The position numbers and the translations under genes are program-made. Under the pieces are notes generated by a model, which did not search any database, was not told the DNA's origin, and saw nothing but the letters and a program-made list of their open reading frames with translations. 64,000 bases of DNA from Streptomyces sp. NBC_01723 (GTDB lineage: Bacteria > Actinomycetota > Actinomycetes > Streptomycetales > Streptomycetaceae): assembly GCF_036246005.1 (NCBI RefSeq), contig NZ_CP109171.1, positions 1,054,001 to 1,118,000 on the forward strand. Direction: 5' to 3'. Of the stretch, positions 27,914 to 36,700 are shown piece after piece. Position 1 is the first letter of the stretch. Each line of letters begins with the position of its first letter.

Positions 27914-29437
27914 ATGACCCGTTACACGGCGCCCGGCACCGAGGGCGCGATCGTCTCCTACCAGTCGCGCTACGACCACTTCATCGGCGGCGAGTACGTG
28001 CCTCCGGCCCGCGGGCAGTACTTCGAGAACCCGTCACCGGTGAACGGTCAGCCGTTCACGGAGATCGCGCGGGGAACGGCGGAGGACGTGGAGCGGGCGC
28101 TCGACGCGGCACACGAGGCCGCCCCGGGCTGGGGCCGCACCTCGGTGACCGACCGCTCCGACATCCTGCTGAAGATCGCCGACCGTATGGAGGCGAACCT
28201 GGAGCGCCTGGCGGTCGCCGAGAGCTGGGAGAACGGCAAGCCGGTGCGCGAGACGCTGGCGGCCGACATCCCGCTGGCCGTCGACCACTTCCGCTACTTC
28301 GCCGGAGCGGTCCGCGCCCAGGAGGGCTCGCTCAGCGAGGTCGACGACGACACCGTGGCGTACCACTTCCACGAGCCACTCGGTGTCGTCGCCCAGATCA
28401 TCCCGTGGAACTTCCCGATCCTGATGGCGGCCTGGAAGCTCGCTCCCGCACTCGCGGCCGGGAACGCGGTGGTGCTCAAGCCCGCCGAGCAGACCCCGGC
28501 ATCGATCCACTACTGGCTGAGCCTGGTCGCGGACCTGCTGCCGCCCGGTGTCCTCAACGTCGTCAACGGGTTCGGCGTGGAGGCGGGCAAACCGCTCGCG
28601 TCCAGCCCTCGGGTGGCGAAGGTGGCGTTCACCGGCGAGACCACCACCGGGCGGCTGATCATGCAGTACGCCTCGGAGAACATCAAGCCGGTCACGCTGG
28701 AGCTGGGCGGCAAGTCGCCGAACGTCTTCTTCGACGACGTCTGGGCGCGGGACGACGACTTCCGCGACAAGGCGCTCGAGGGCTTCACGATGTTCGCGCT
28801 CAACCAGGGCGAGGTCTGCACCTGCCCGTCCCGGGCCCTGATCCAGCGCGGCAACTACGCCGAATTCATGGAGGCCGCCGTCGCCCGCACCCGGTCGATC
28901 AAGCCGGGTCACCCGCTGGACACCGACACGATGATCGGCGCGCAGGCCTCCAACGACCAGTTGGAGAAGATCCTTTCCTACCTGGACGTCGGCCGGCAGG
29001 AGGGCGCCAAGGTACTCACCGGCGGCGAGCGCATCGAGCACGACGGCGAGCTGAAGGGCGGCTACTACGTCCAGCCGACCATCTTCGAGGGCCACAACCG
29101 CATGCGGATCTTCCAGGAGGAGATCTTCGGCCCGGTCGTGTCGGTCACGTCCTTCGACGACTTCGACGACGCGATCAAGACCGCCAACGACACGCTGTAC
29201 GGCCTCGGCGCCGGGGTGTGGACCCGCGACATGAACACCGCCTACCGCGCGGGACGCGCGATCCAGGCGGGACGCGTGTGGACCAACTGCTACCACGCGT
29301 ACCCGGCGCACGCCGCCTTCGGAGGGTACAAGCAGTCCGGCATCGGCCGGGAGAACCACAAGATGATGCTGGAGCACTACCAGCAGACGAAGAACCTTCT
29401 CTGTTCCTACAGCCCTCGGACACTCGGCTTCTTCTAG
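27914..29437 (+). CDS. NAD-dependent aldehyde dehydrogenase (ThcA/ExaC type)
   Basis: A 507-aa class-I-like aldehyde dehydrogenase. The NAD site is [23 protein letters not shown] with FTGETTTGR, the general base Glu is in LELGGKSPN, and the catalytic Cys is in [11 protein letters not shown]. The C-terminal blocks are [10 protein letters not shown] and [15 protein letters not shown]. The type is that of acetaldehyde/chloroacetaldehyde dehydrogenases linked to alcohol oxidation. ATG 27914 has GGAGG. The GAF regulator just upstream suggests induction by an alcohol or aldehyde. Confidence 0.95.
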   Translation: MTRYTAPGTEGAIVSYQSRYDHFIGGEYVPPARGQYFENPSPVNGQPFTEIARGTAEDVERALDAAHEAAPGWGRTSVTDRSDILLKIADRMEANLERLAVAESWENGKPVRETLAADIPLAVDHFRYFAGAVRAQEGSLSEVDDDTVAYHFHEPLGVVAQIIPWNFPILMAAWKLAPALAAGNAVVLKPAEQTPASIHYWLSLVADLLPPGVLNVVNGFGVEAGKPLASSPRVAKVAFTGETTTGRLIMQYASENIKPVTLELGGKSPNVFFDDVWARDDDFRDKALEGFTMFALNQGEVCTCPSRALIQRGNYAEFMEAAVARTRSIKPGHPLDTDTMIGAQASNDQLEKILSYLDVGRQEGAKVLTGGERIEHDGELKGGYYVQPTIFEGHNRMRIFQEEIFGPVVSVTSFDDFDDAIKTANDTLYGLGAGVWTRDMNTAYRAGRAIQAGRVWTNCYHAYPAHAAFGGYKQSGIGRENHKMMLEHYQQTKNLLCSYSPRTLGFF

Positions 29438-29546
29438 AGCCCGGGGTCGGGTTCCCGGGTGCGGTGCCCCTCACTGCCGGTCCGGCCTGCCCGAGGGCTA
29501 CCGGATACAGTGCGCGAGACGGCCGCCTTGGTCAGAGAGGGGCAGC

Positions 29547-30767
29547 GTGACCGACACCCGCGACACCCGACCCGCCGACAGCGAAGCGCGAACTCCGCGG
29601 CAGAGCCGACTGCACCGCCTGATGCGCTACCTCCCCCTGGTCGCCCCCGTACTCCTGTGGGCCGTGCCCTGCTGGGTGCTCCTGTACGCCGGGCAGCACT
29701 GGCCGCTGTCCGTCACGCTGGTCGCCAGCGCGCTGTTCGTGCTCGGCCTCGTCGGGATGCCGCTCGCGATGGCGCGCGGCCACGGCCGGCGTCAGCAGGA
29801 CCGGGCGGCGATCGTCGGAGACACCCTGCTGGGCGCCGGCTGGGTTCTGTTCACGTGGTCCGTCCTGCTCGGGGCCCTTCTGCGGCTCGCCCTGAGCGTG
29901 GCCGGCGTCGGCGACGGGCAGGACCGGGCCCGCATCGTCACCTGGGCCGTCCTCGGCGTGACCGCCGTACTGCTCGCCTGGGGGTACGCCGAGGCCCGCC
30001 GCGTGCCACGCGTGCGCCGGCTCGACGTGCACCTCCCCCGGCTGGGGGCCGGGTTGGACGGCACTCGCGTCGCCCTCATCACCGACACCCACTACGGTCC
30101 CCTCGATCGCGCCCGCTGGTCGGCGCGGGTGTGCGAGACGGTGAACACCCTGGAGGCCGACCTGGTCTGCCACACCGGCGACATCGCGGACGGCACGGCC
30201 GAACGACGCCGCGCCCAGGCCGCCCCGCTCGGGACCGTCCGGGCCACCCATGCCCGGGTCTACGTCACCGGCAACCACGAGTACTACAGCGAGGCCCAGG
30301 GCTGGGTCGACCTGATGGACGAGCTGGGCTGGGAGCCGCTGCGCAACCGCCATGTGCTGCTCGAACGCGGAGGCGACACCCTCGTGGTCGCGGGCGTGGA
30401 CGACGTCACCGCCGAGTCCTCCGGCCTGGCGGGCCACCGCGCCCACCTCGCCGGGGCCCTGGACGGCGCCGACCCCGGCCTGCCCGTCCTGCTCCTGGCA
30501 CACCAGCCCAAGTTCGTCGACCGCGCGGCGGCCGCCGGCATCGACCTCCAGCTCTCCGGCCACACCCACGGCGGCCAGATCTGGCCCTTCCACCACCTCG
30601 TCCGCCTCGACCAGCCCGCCCTCGCCGGCCTCAGCGAGCACGGCTCCCGCACGCTCCTCTACACCAGCCGCGGCACCGGATTCTGGGGCCCGCCGTTCCG
30701 CGTCTTCGCCCCCAGCGAGATCACCCTGCTGGTGCTCCGCTCCCCGGGCCCGACCACGTCGACGTAG
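29547..30767 (+). CDS. Membrane-anchored metallophosphoesterase
   Basis: A 406-aa protein. Five hydrophobic helices fill residues 25-150 (LPLVAPVLLWAVPCWVLLYAG, LVASALFVLGLVGMPLAMA and others). A calcineurin-like phosphoesterase domain follows, with metal ligands in ITDTHYGP (DxH), CHTGDIADG (GDxxD-like), VTGNHEYY (GNHE), LLLAHQPKF and SGHTHGGQIWP (GHxH). The family includes YkuE-like enzymes acting on lipid or nucleotide phosphoesters. The start is a GTG at 29547 with GAGGGGC upstream. It stands alone and converges on the DUF2071 gene. Confidence 0.92.
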   Translation: MTDTRDTRPADSEARTPRQSRLHRLMRYLPLVAPVLLWAVPCWVLLYAGQHWPLSVTLVASALFVLGLVGMPLAMARGHGRRQQDRAAIVGDTLLGAGWVLFTWSVLLGALLRLALSVAGVGDGQDRARIVTWAVLGVTAVLLAWGYAEARRVPRVRRLDVHLPRLGAGLDGTRVALITDTHYGPLDRARWSARVCETVNTLEADLVCHTGDIADGTAERRRAQAAPLGTVRATHARVYVTGNHEYYSEAQGWVDLMDELGWEPLRNRHVLLERGGDTLVVAGVDDVTAESSGLAGHRAHLAGALDGADPGLPVLLLAHQPKFVDRAAAAGIDLQLSGHTHGGQIWPFHHLVRLDQPALAGLSEHGSRTLLYTSRGTGFWGPPFRVFAPSEITLLVLRSPGPTTST

Positions 30768-30841
30768 GACTCGGCAGGGGATGGGAACGGGCTTCCGGGG
30801 TTCAGGCCGGTTGCCCGGAGGCCGGTGGGCGATCTCGAAGA

Positions 30842-31585
30842 TCACCATGACGCCGCGAGGGCGGGGCGGCCGAGGCGGACGGGGACGCCGGGCGAGTACA
30901 GGACGCTCACCGGGGCACCGGTGGGGGCCTCGATCCCGGCGCCCGCGACCAGGTCCTCGTCACACGTGACGAGCTGGGCCCGGTGCAGAGGCCAGCGGGG
31001 ATGGTGGTTGGGCAGGTACGCCGCCCCGCCGAAGAACATGTTGTGCATGCCCCAGCGGGCGGTGAGGAAGTGCTCCAGGGCGGTCGGCTCGTGGATGCGC
31101 TCGCCGGGCCGCACGGTGATGCGGCTGTAGGCGCCGCGCGGGCCGGGCCAGCGGCGGGAGCTGGTGTAGGTCACGGTGTCGCCGGCGGTGCGGACGCTCA
31201 TGCGGGACCACAGGTAGGGCAGCCGGAAACCGACGCGCCCCATCACCACCGGGATCAGCCGCGAGGCGTCCATCGACCGGAAGACCACGCCACGGCGGCC
31301 ATGGGCGTCCACGCTGTAGAGGCGGACGTTGGTCTCCGGGAACGAACCGAAGTACGGAACCCCGGGCAGCCGGAACCAGCCGACCCTGTGCATCCGGAAG
31401 GCGACCAGCCCGACGTACGTGAGGCCGTCGTGGGTGTCGGGGACGGTGCCGCGCGGCATGAGTCCCGCCACGTCGGCGGGGTCCACGGCCCAGTGGACGA
31501 AGGCGAGGTCGAGCCACTCCTGGGTGAGGAGTGGCATGCGTATCGGCGCGGGGGCGTCGGGAGTGACGGCGCTGGGCTTCTGCAC
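30842..31585 (-). CDS. DUF2071 (YqjF-like) protein
   Basis: A 247-aa DUF2071 protein. Typical features are the N-terminal LTQEWLDLAFVHWAVDPADVAGLMPRGTVPDTHDG, YVGLVAFRM, the core FPETNVRLYSVDAHGRRGVVFRSMDASRL and the C-terminal FLTARWGMH plus HHPRWPLHRAQL. The family has an acetoacetate-decarboxylase-like fold; its function is unknown. ATG 31585 lies 112 nt from the divergent MerR-clamp gene. Confidence 0.88.
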   Translation of the reverse strand: MQKPSAVTPDAPAPIRMPLLTQEWLDLAFVHWAVDPADVAGLMPRGTVPDTHDGLTYVGLVAFRMHRVGWFRLPGVPYFGSFPETNVRLYSVDAHGRRGVVFRSMDASRLIPVVMGRVGFRLPYLWSRMSVRTAGDTVTYTSSRRWPGPRGAYSRITVRPGERIHEPTALEHFLTARWGMHNMFFGGAAYLPNHHPRWPLHRAQLVTCDEDLVAGAGIEAPTGAPVSVLYSPGVPVRLGRPALAASW

Positions 31586-31647
31586 GGCGCAAGGATGGCA
31601 GACGCGAGGGCGCGTCCTCCGGCGGGTCCGGTGCAGCCGGATCGGGA

Positions 31648-31678
31648 TTGACCCTCGACCTGGTCAAGGGCCCAGAGT
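31648..31678 (+). promoter_or_regulatory. MerR-type promoter with 19-bp dyad between -35 and -10
   Basis: The -35 element is TTGACC (31648-31653) and the -10 is CAGAGT (31673-31678, weak), with an extended 19-nt spacer as is usual for MerR-activated promoters. The dyad CCCTCGACC-T-GGTCAAGGG (31652-31670) pairs 8 of 9 positions and lies mainly in the spacer. The expected transcription start is 31685/31686, where a GTG in frame with the gene begins. The encoded MerR protein is the obvious ligand. Confidence 0.65.
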
Positions 31679-31697
31679 TCCGGACGTGGAGAGCGAG

Positions 31698-32783
31698 ATG
31701 CGCAGCATTGGGGAGATGGCCCGCGACAGCGGACTGGGCGTGAGCGCCCTGCGGTTCTACGACCGCGCCGGTGTGCTGGTGCCGGCCTGGGTGGATCCGG
31801 TGAGCGGCTACCGCTGGTACGCGCCGGGGCAGCTGGACGAGGCCCGGCTGCTGGCGCGGCTGCGGCGGGCCGGGATGCCTTTGGCGGACATCCGGCTGGT
31901 GCTGGCCGGCTGGTCCGGCTCGGACACGGACCTCGTGCGCGGTCTCCTCCAGGCGCACCTGCGCCGGCTCGAACGTGGGCTGGCCGATGCCCGCAGCGAG
32001 TTCTCCGCACTCCGAGTCCTGCTCGACCAGAGGGAGAGTCCCATGACCGCTTCGCCCCGTACCGACGCCGTCCGGCTGTCCGTGCCCGCCGACGGACTGG
32101 CCGCCGCGCTGGACGCGGTCCGTTTCGCCGTCGGCGCCGACCCCGAGCTGCCGATGCTCGGCGGGGTCCTGTTCGACGTGGAGGGCGACACGCTGCACGT
32201 CGTGGCCACCGACCGGTACCGGATGGCCGTCGCGCGTACGACTGCCACCGGGCACGGCGGGCCACGTGACCAGGTCATCGTGCCCGCCCCGCTCGTGGAC
32301 GCCATGCGCGCCCTGCTGGGCGGCGACGGGCCCGTCCACCTGGGTGTGGAGGGTGACCGTGTGATGCTGGAGGCCGGGGACCGCCAGGCGGCCGGGCCGC
32401 GCCTCGCGTACGACTTCCCCGACTACCGGCGTCTGGTGCGACTGCCGGCCGGACGGCGCGCCGTGGTCGACGTGGCCGCCTTCCGGACGGCCCTGACGGA
32501 CGGGCCCGTCCGCGCCGGTGAGGTGCGCGAAGAGGGCGGGACCGCGCAGGAGATGAGCGTGCTCGGCGTGACGGACGACGGCACCGTGGCCGTGTGCGGG
32601 GAGGGCGACGAGGACCGGGACGTCGTCGCCGTCGACCGGGGGTTCCTGCTGGACGCGCTCGCCGCCGCGGGGCGGGACCGACTGGTCCTGGAGCTGGGCG
32701 CCCCCACGGCGCCGGTCGCGATCCGGCGGACCGACGACGAGGCCACGTTCTCGCTGCTGATGCCGGTCCGCCTGGACAACTGA
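31698..32783 (+). CDS. MerR DNA-binding domain fused to partial DNA polymerase III beta-clamp
   Basis: A 361-aa fusion. Residues 1-105 are a MerR winged helix plus coiled coil (MRSIGEMARDSGLGVSALRFYDRAGVLVPAWVDPVSGYRWY split at its natural strands). Residues about 120-361 resemble the second and third domains of the DnaN sliding clamp: LPMLGGVLFDVEGDTLHVVATDRYRMA and the C-terminal end LLMPVRL; the first clamp domain is missing. ATG 31698 has GGAG 6 nt upstream; GTG 31686 could be a leaderless start adding four residues. An internal in-frame ATG at 32043, with GGGAGAG in front, falls exactly at the domain junction and could yield a free clamp half. Replication-clamp function is doubtful; a ligand or partner sensor is likelier. 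Confidence 0.88.
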   Translation: MRSIGEMARDSGLGVSALRFYDRAGVLVPAWVDPVSGYRWYAPGQLDEARLLARLRRAGMPLADIRLVLAGWSGSDTDLVRGLLQAHLRRLERGLADARSEFSALRVLLDQRESPMTASPRTDAVRLSVPADGLAAALDAVRFAVGADPELPMLGGVLFDVEGDTLHVVATDRYRMAVARTTATGHGGPRDQVIVPAPLVDAMRALLGGDGPVHLGVEGDRVMLEAGDRQAAGPRLAYDFPDYRRLVRLPAGRRAVVDVAAFRTALTDGPVRAGEVREEGGTAQEMSVLGVTDDGTVAVCGEGDEDRDVVAVDRGFLLDALAAAGRDRLVLELGAPTAPVAIRRTDDEATFSLLMPVRLDN

Positions 32784-32892
32784 GGGCGGCTCAGGGGTCT
32801 CTCCCTCCCGGCCGTCCCTTGCGCCGACGGCGTTGTCAGTGGTCTCGCCTACAGTTTTCAGCAGTTGATCACTGCGGTGCGGGGAGGCACTC

Positions 32893-33747
32893 ATGGGGTG
32901 GGTGACGGCCGGGGACTACGAGGTCGCCCTGGACGACGGGAAGGTGGTCTGCCGCAACGCGGCGGGGCGACGGCTGAAGTCGGTCCCGGCGAAGCTCGCG
33001 GACGATCCGGCCGTGGTCGGGCTGCGGCAGCTCGTCGAGTGGCTGGAGCGGCACGAACGCCAGTGCCTCACCGACGTCGAGCGGTGGATGGTGCGGTCAC
33101 TGCCCGTCCCTCTCGACGTTCTCACCCGGGTGTGGGCCGACCCCGCCTGGCGGTCGGCGCTGCGCGATCTCGTCGTCACCGGCGCCGACGGCGAGGTCGC
33201 CGGCTTCCTGCGGGACGCCGATCCCGAGCGCGGTCTCGGCCTCGTCGACCTCGACGGGGACACGGTGCGCATCTCTCCCTCGCTCGTCCACCTTCCGCAC
33301 CCCGTGCTCCTCGAAGACCTGGAGGATCTGCGGGAGTTCGCCGTCGAACTCGGCGTCGAGCAGCGGGCCCAGCAGCTCTTCCGCGAGGTGTGGCACCGCC
33401 CTGCGGCGCTGGACGCCGACGCCACGTCCGTCGAGGAGTACGCGGGCGGCACGTTCAAGGAACTGCGCTTCCTGCACGGGCGGGTCACCCAGCTCGGCCA
33501 CCGCGTGCGTGGCGGGTACGCCGTCTGCTCCGCCTGGGAGGACGGGCGGAGCGTGGAGGCCCGGGTGTGGGTCGGCGACTACGACGGCTACGAGGAGACC
33601 GAGACGGGCCCGCTGACCTGGGCCGACGCCGCGGGACGGGAGCTGAGGCTGGGCCGGGTCGGGCCGGTGGCCTGGTCGGAGGGCATGCGCATGGCCGCCG
33701 CGCTGTACGCGGGCCGCGACATCGAGGACGAGGAGCGCGCCGCATGA
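32893..33747 (+). CDS. DUF4132 protein, first gene of MoxR-VWA operon
   Basis: A 284-aa protein matching the DUF4132 domain found at the C-terminus of E. coli YehI: TAGDYEVALDDGKVVCRNAAGRRLKSVPAKL as start, then WLERHERQCLTDVERWMVRSLPVP, VWADPAWRSALRDLVV, VDLDGDTVRISP and VGPVAWSEGMRMAAALY. Function unknown. It begins the operon; its ATG 32893 follows GGGGAGG, and its stop overlaps the next start (ATGA at 33744). Here the domain stands alone rather than fused to a WGR domain as in YehI. Confidence 0.82.
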   Translation: MGWVTAGDYEVALDDGKVVCRNAAGRRLKSVPAKLADDPAVVGLRQLVEWLERHERQCLTDVERWMVRSLPVPLDVLTRVWADPAWRSALRDLVVTGADGEVAGFLRDADPERGLGLVDLDGDTVRISPSLVHLPHPVLLEDLEDLREFAVELGVEQRAQQLFREVWHRPAALDADATSVEEYAGGTFKELRFLHGRVTQLGHRVRGGYAVCSAWEDGRSVEARVWVGDYDGYEETETGPLTWADAAGRELRLGRVGPVAWSEGMRMAAALYAGRDIEDEERAA

Positions 33748-36700
33748 GCACCGTGAACGCCACAGGCGCGGCCGACGCCCGCACCACCGCACGCGGGGGC
33801 ACTGCCACAGGTGGGAGCACCGCCCAGGACGACGCCACCGTCGCCGCCCTGCTCGACGCCGGGGCCCTCCTGCCGCCGGGCAGTACGGGGCGGGAGGACG
33901 CCGACACCCTCACCGTGCGCACCTACAGCCATGCCGCACTCGGCGACCGCAGCGTCGTCCGGCTCGTGCCCGGCACCCTCGGTGAGGCGGAGGACCTCGC
34001 CCTGGACTTCCTCGGACTCGTGCGGGACGCGGAGACCGAGGAGGTCGGGCAGATCAGGCGGGAGACCCTGGGCTTCCCCGCCTGGGCGCTGGTCAACGAC
34101 CCGGCCAACGGGCACCACGCGCTCGCCCTGGTCAAGGACGTCGAGCGGCTCGCGCGCCAGGCCAAGTCCCGCCCCGGCACCGCCAAGGAGGGCTTCGAGC
34201 AGCTCGGCGAACGGCTGGGCCGAGCCGTGCCGCACTTCCTGCCCACCTTCTACGAGCAGGCCGCGCGGATCTTCCTCCAGTACGACAACACCACGTACGC
34301 CGCGGCTTTCTTCGGCAAGGCCCGTGACGCCGAGCGGGTGCACGCGCTCACCGTTGACGAGGACCGGCAGCGGGCGGTCTTCCTGGAATTCGCCTTCGCC
34401 GGGGCGCTGACGGTCAAGGCGCTGAAGCAGCATGTGAAGGATCTCGCCGACCGGCTGGACGCCGCCGAGGCGTGGGCCCAGTTCCGGCAGTTGGCGGTGG
34501 AGCGCTGCGCGGCCGGCATGCCGCCCTACGCGTCTCTCCCGCAGGACGCGCGTGTGCTGATCAAGGCGGCCGGACTGCCCAAGGTGGAGACGGAGGGCGA
34601 TCTCGTCGCCGACCTGGTCGCCTCGCCCGCCGCGGTCCGGGCGCCCGCCTCCTTCTGGACCGCCTACCGGGCGACCCTGACCGTCCTGGCCGAGCGGCGG
34701 CCGGCCGTCCGTGAGCGGCTGCTGGAGATCATGCCGGCCGGGCTCGATCGCCAGGTCAAGAGCGACGAGTTCTGGCTGGCACTGCTGACCGAGTGCGGCG
34801 CCGACCGGCTCCTCACCGGGGAGGACACGACGGTCGCCGTCGACGCCGCGGACTGGCTCGGCCGTTGGGCCGCCCACCGCAAGCACGGTGCCACGACGTG
34901 CGACAGCTCCCCCGCCACGCTCGCTCTCGTCTCCCGGATGGCGGCCCGGCTACGGGCCGACGGGCGGACCGTCGACCTCTTCACCGGCCGTCGGCAGGTG
35001 GGTGCCGACATCGGCCTGCTGGACCTGTGCGTGGCGTTGAACATCCCCCTCGCGCTGCCGGATCCCGGCACCGAGGTCCACCTCGGGCTGGACCGCTGGG
35101 TGGGCGACACCGATCCCGAACGACGCGATCTGGCGGCCCTCGCGGCGGACTCGCGGCTGCGGCCCCTCCTGCTGAGGGCCGTCGGTGCCACGAGCCAGAA
35201 CCGGCAGTCGGGTTCGGTACTGGAGCACCTCGCCGACCACCCCGTACTCCGCGACGTACTGCGGGAGTGGCTGGACGGCGCGGTCGGGCAGCTGGCCGAA
35301 GCGAGGGGACTGCCCGGCGCCCGCGAGGCGCTGCACCGGCTGAGCCCCTTCCGGCCGGTCGCGCCCCGGGTCAACCCGGCAGCCGTCGCCCGAGCCGCCG
35401 CCTACGAGACGGCCCCGCTGCTCGCCCGCACCCTGCGGGCCGGCATCCTCGACGAACTCGGCTGGCCCGCCCTCGAAGAAGCCCTGCGGATCCTCGACAC
35501 CGAGACCCGCCAGAGCAAGGACCGCGACAACACGCTCATCGTGAACGAGGCGTGGCCTTGCCTGATCCTCAGCCGCGGACACAAGGCGGTCGTCGTGGGC
35601 CCGGACGCGATTTCCCTCGAACACGACTTGCGCCTCCCGGCCGACCTGGACCGCTGGCAGCGCCCGCAGTTCCGCTACAGCGACGGCGAGCTGCTGGTGG
35701 TGTGGTGGCACGACGGCAAACAGCGCGGGTACTGGTCCAACCGGCCGTCCGAGGTGGTCACACTCACCGGTGAGCGGATCTCGCACTGGTGGCGCAACGA
35801 CGACGCGGCCCCGTCCATCCCGTTGCCCGACGGGGGCCGGGCCACCGGCGGTCGCACCCTGCACGCCGGCGACACCGTCCTGCCCACCACCCGTCCGGTG
35901 ATCGGGGACGGCACCTTGTACTGGCGGCAGGGCCGGCACGGGCGGCAGCACGTGTGGCTGGAGTACGACCCGGCGACGGGCTCGCACGGGCGCGCGTCCC
36001 TGCCCGTCTTCCTGCGCTCCGGCATCCGGGACGGCGCGACGCTGTTGCAGGACCGGTGCGAGGTGCTGCCCCTGCAACCCGGGTTGGAGCAGAGTCCGTT
36101 CGGCACCGACGGCGCCGTGCTCGGCCGCTGGGTGCGTGCCGAGGACGAGGCCGAAGAAGCGCGCACGACCACGGGGACACCCGACGGCCGCACCGTCACG
36201 CTCACCGCCGCCCGGCACGGCGAACGTCTCGTCCCGCTCGGTGCGCTCCGGCTGCCCGGCGGTGCCGCCCCCGTCGTCGCCCGGACTCGACGCCAGATCA
36301 CGCTGTTCGCGCAGGACGACGGCACGCGGGCCGGTGAACTCGGCCGGGTGACACCGCACGAGCGCGGCGGCGAGTTCGCCGCCGGTACCCCGCTGGTACC
36401 GCCGGTCGCCTTCTGGCACGCCCTGCGGCCGCGGGACGAGAGCGCGTCGGCGGTGCTGCGGGCCTGCACCGACGAGCAGGCCGCCCAGGTACTGAGCGAG
36501 GCGGCGCGTGCACTCGCCGACCGGCAGGCGCTGGTGAAGGCCGCGGGCGAGGGCGACGGGTCGGACGGCGGCGCCACCGCGGTCAAGCCCACCGTGCCGT
36601 CCGCCGAGGAGGTCGTGCGGCAGGCCGTGTCCCGGTCTCTGCCCGGCCTCACGGACCAGCGGATCCTGGCCGGTGTGGCGGCCCTGGTCCGCACGACTCT

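Noticed and set aside
29440..29460. Terminator after the aldehyde dehydrogenase
   Set aside because: Two CCCGGG blocks could pair, but the stem is only 6 bp and each block is itself palindromic; not convincing.
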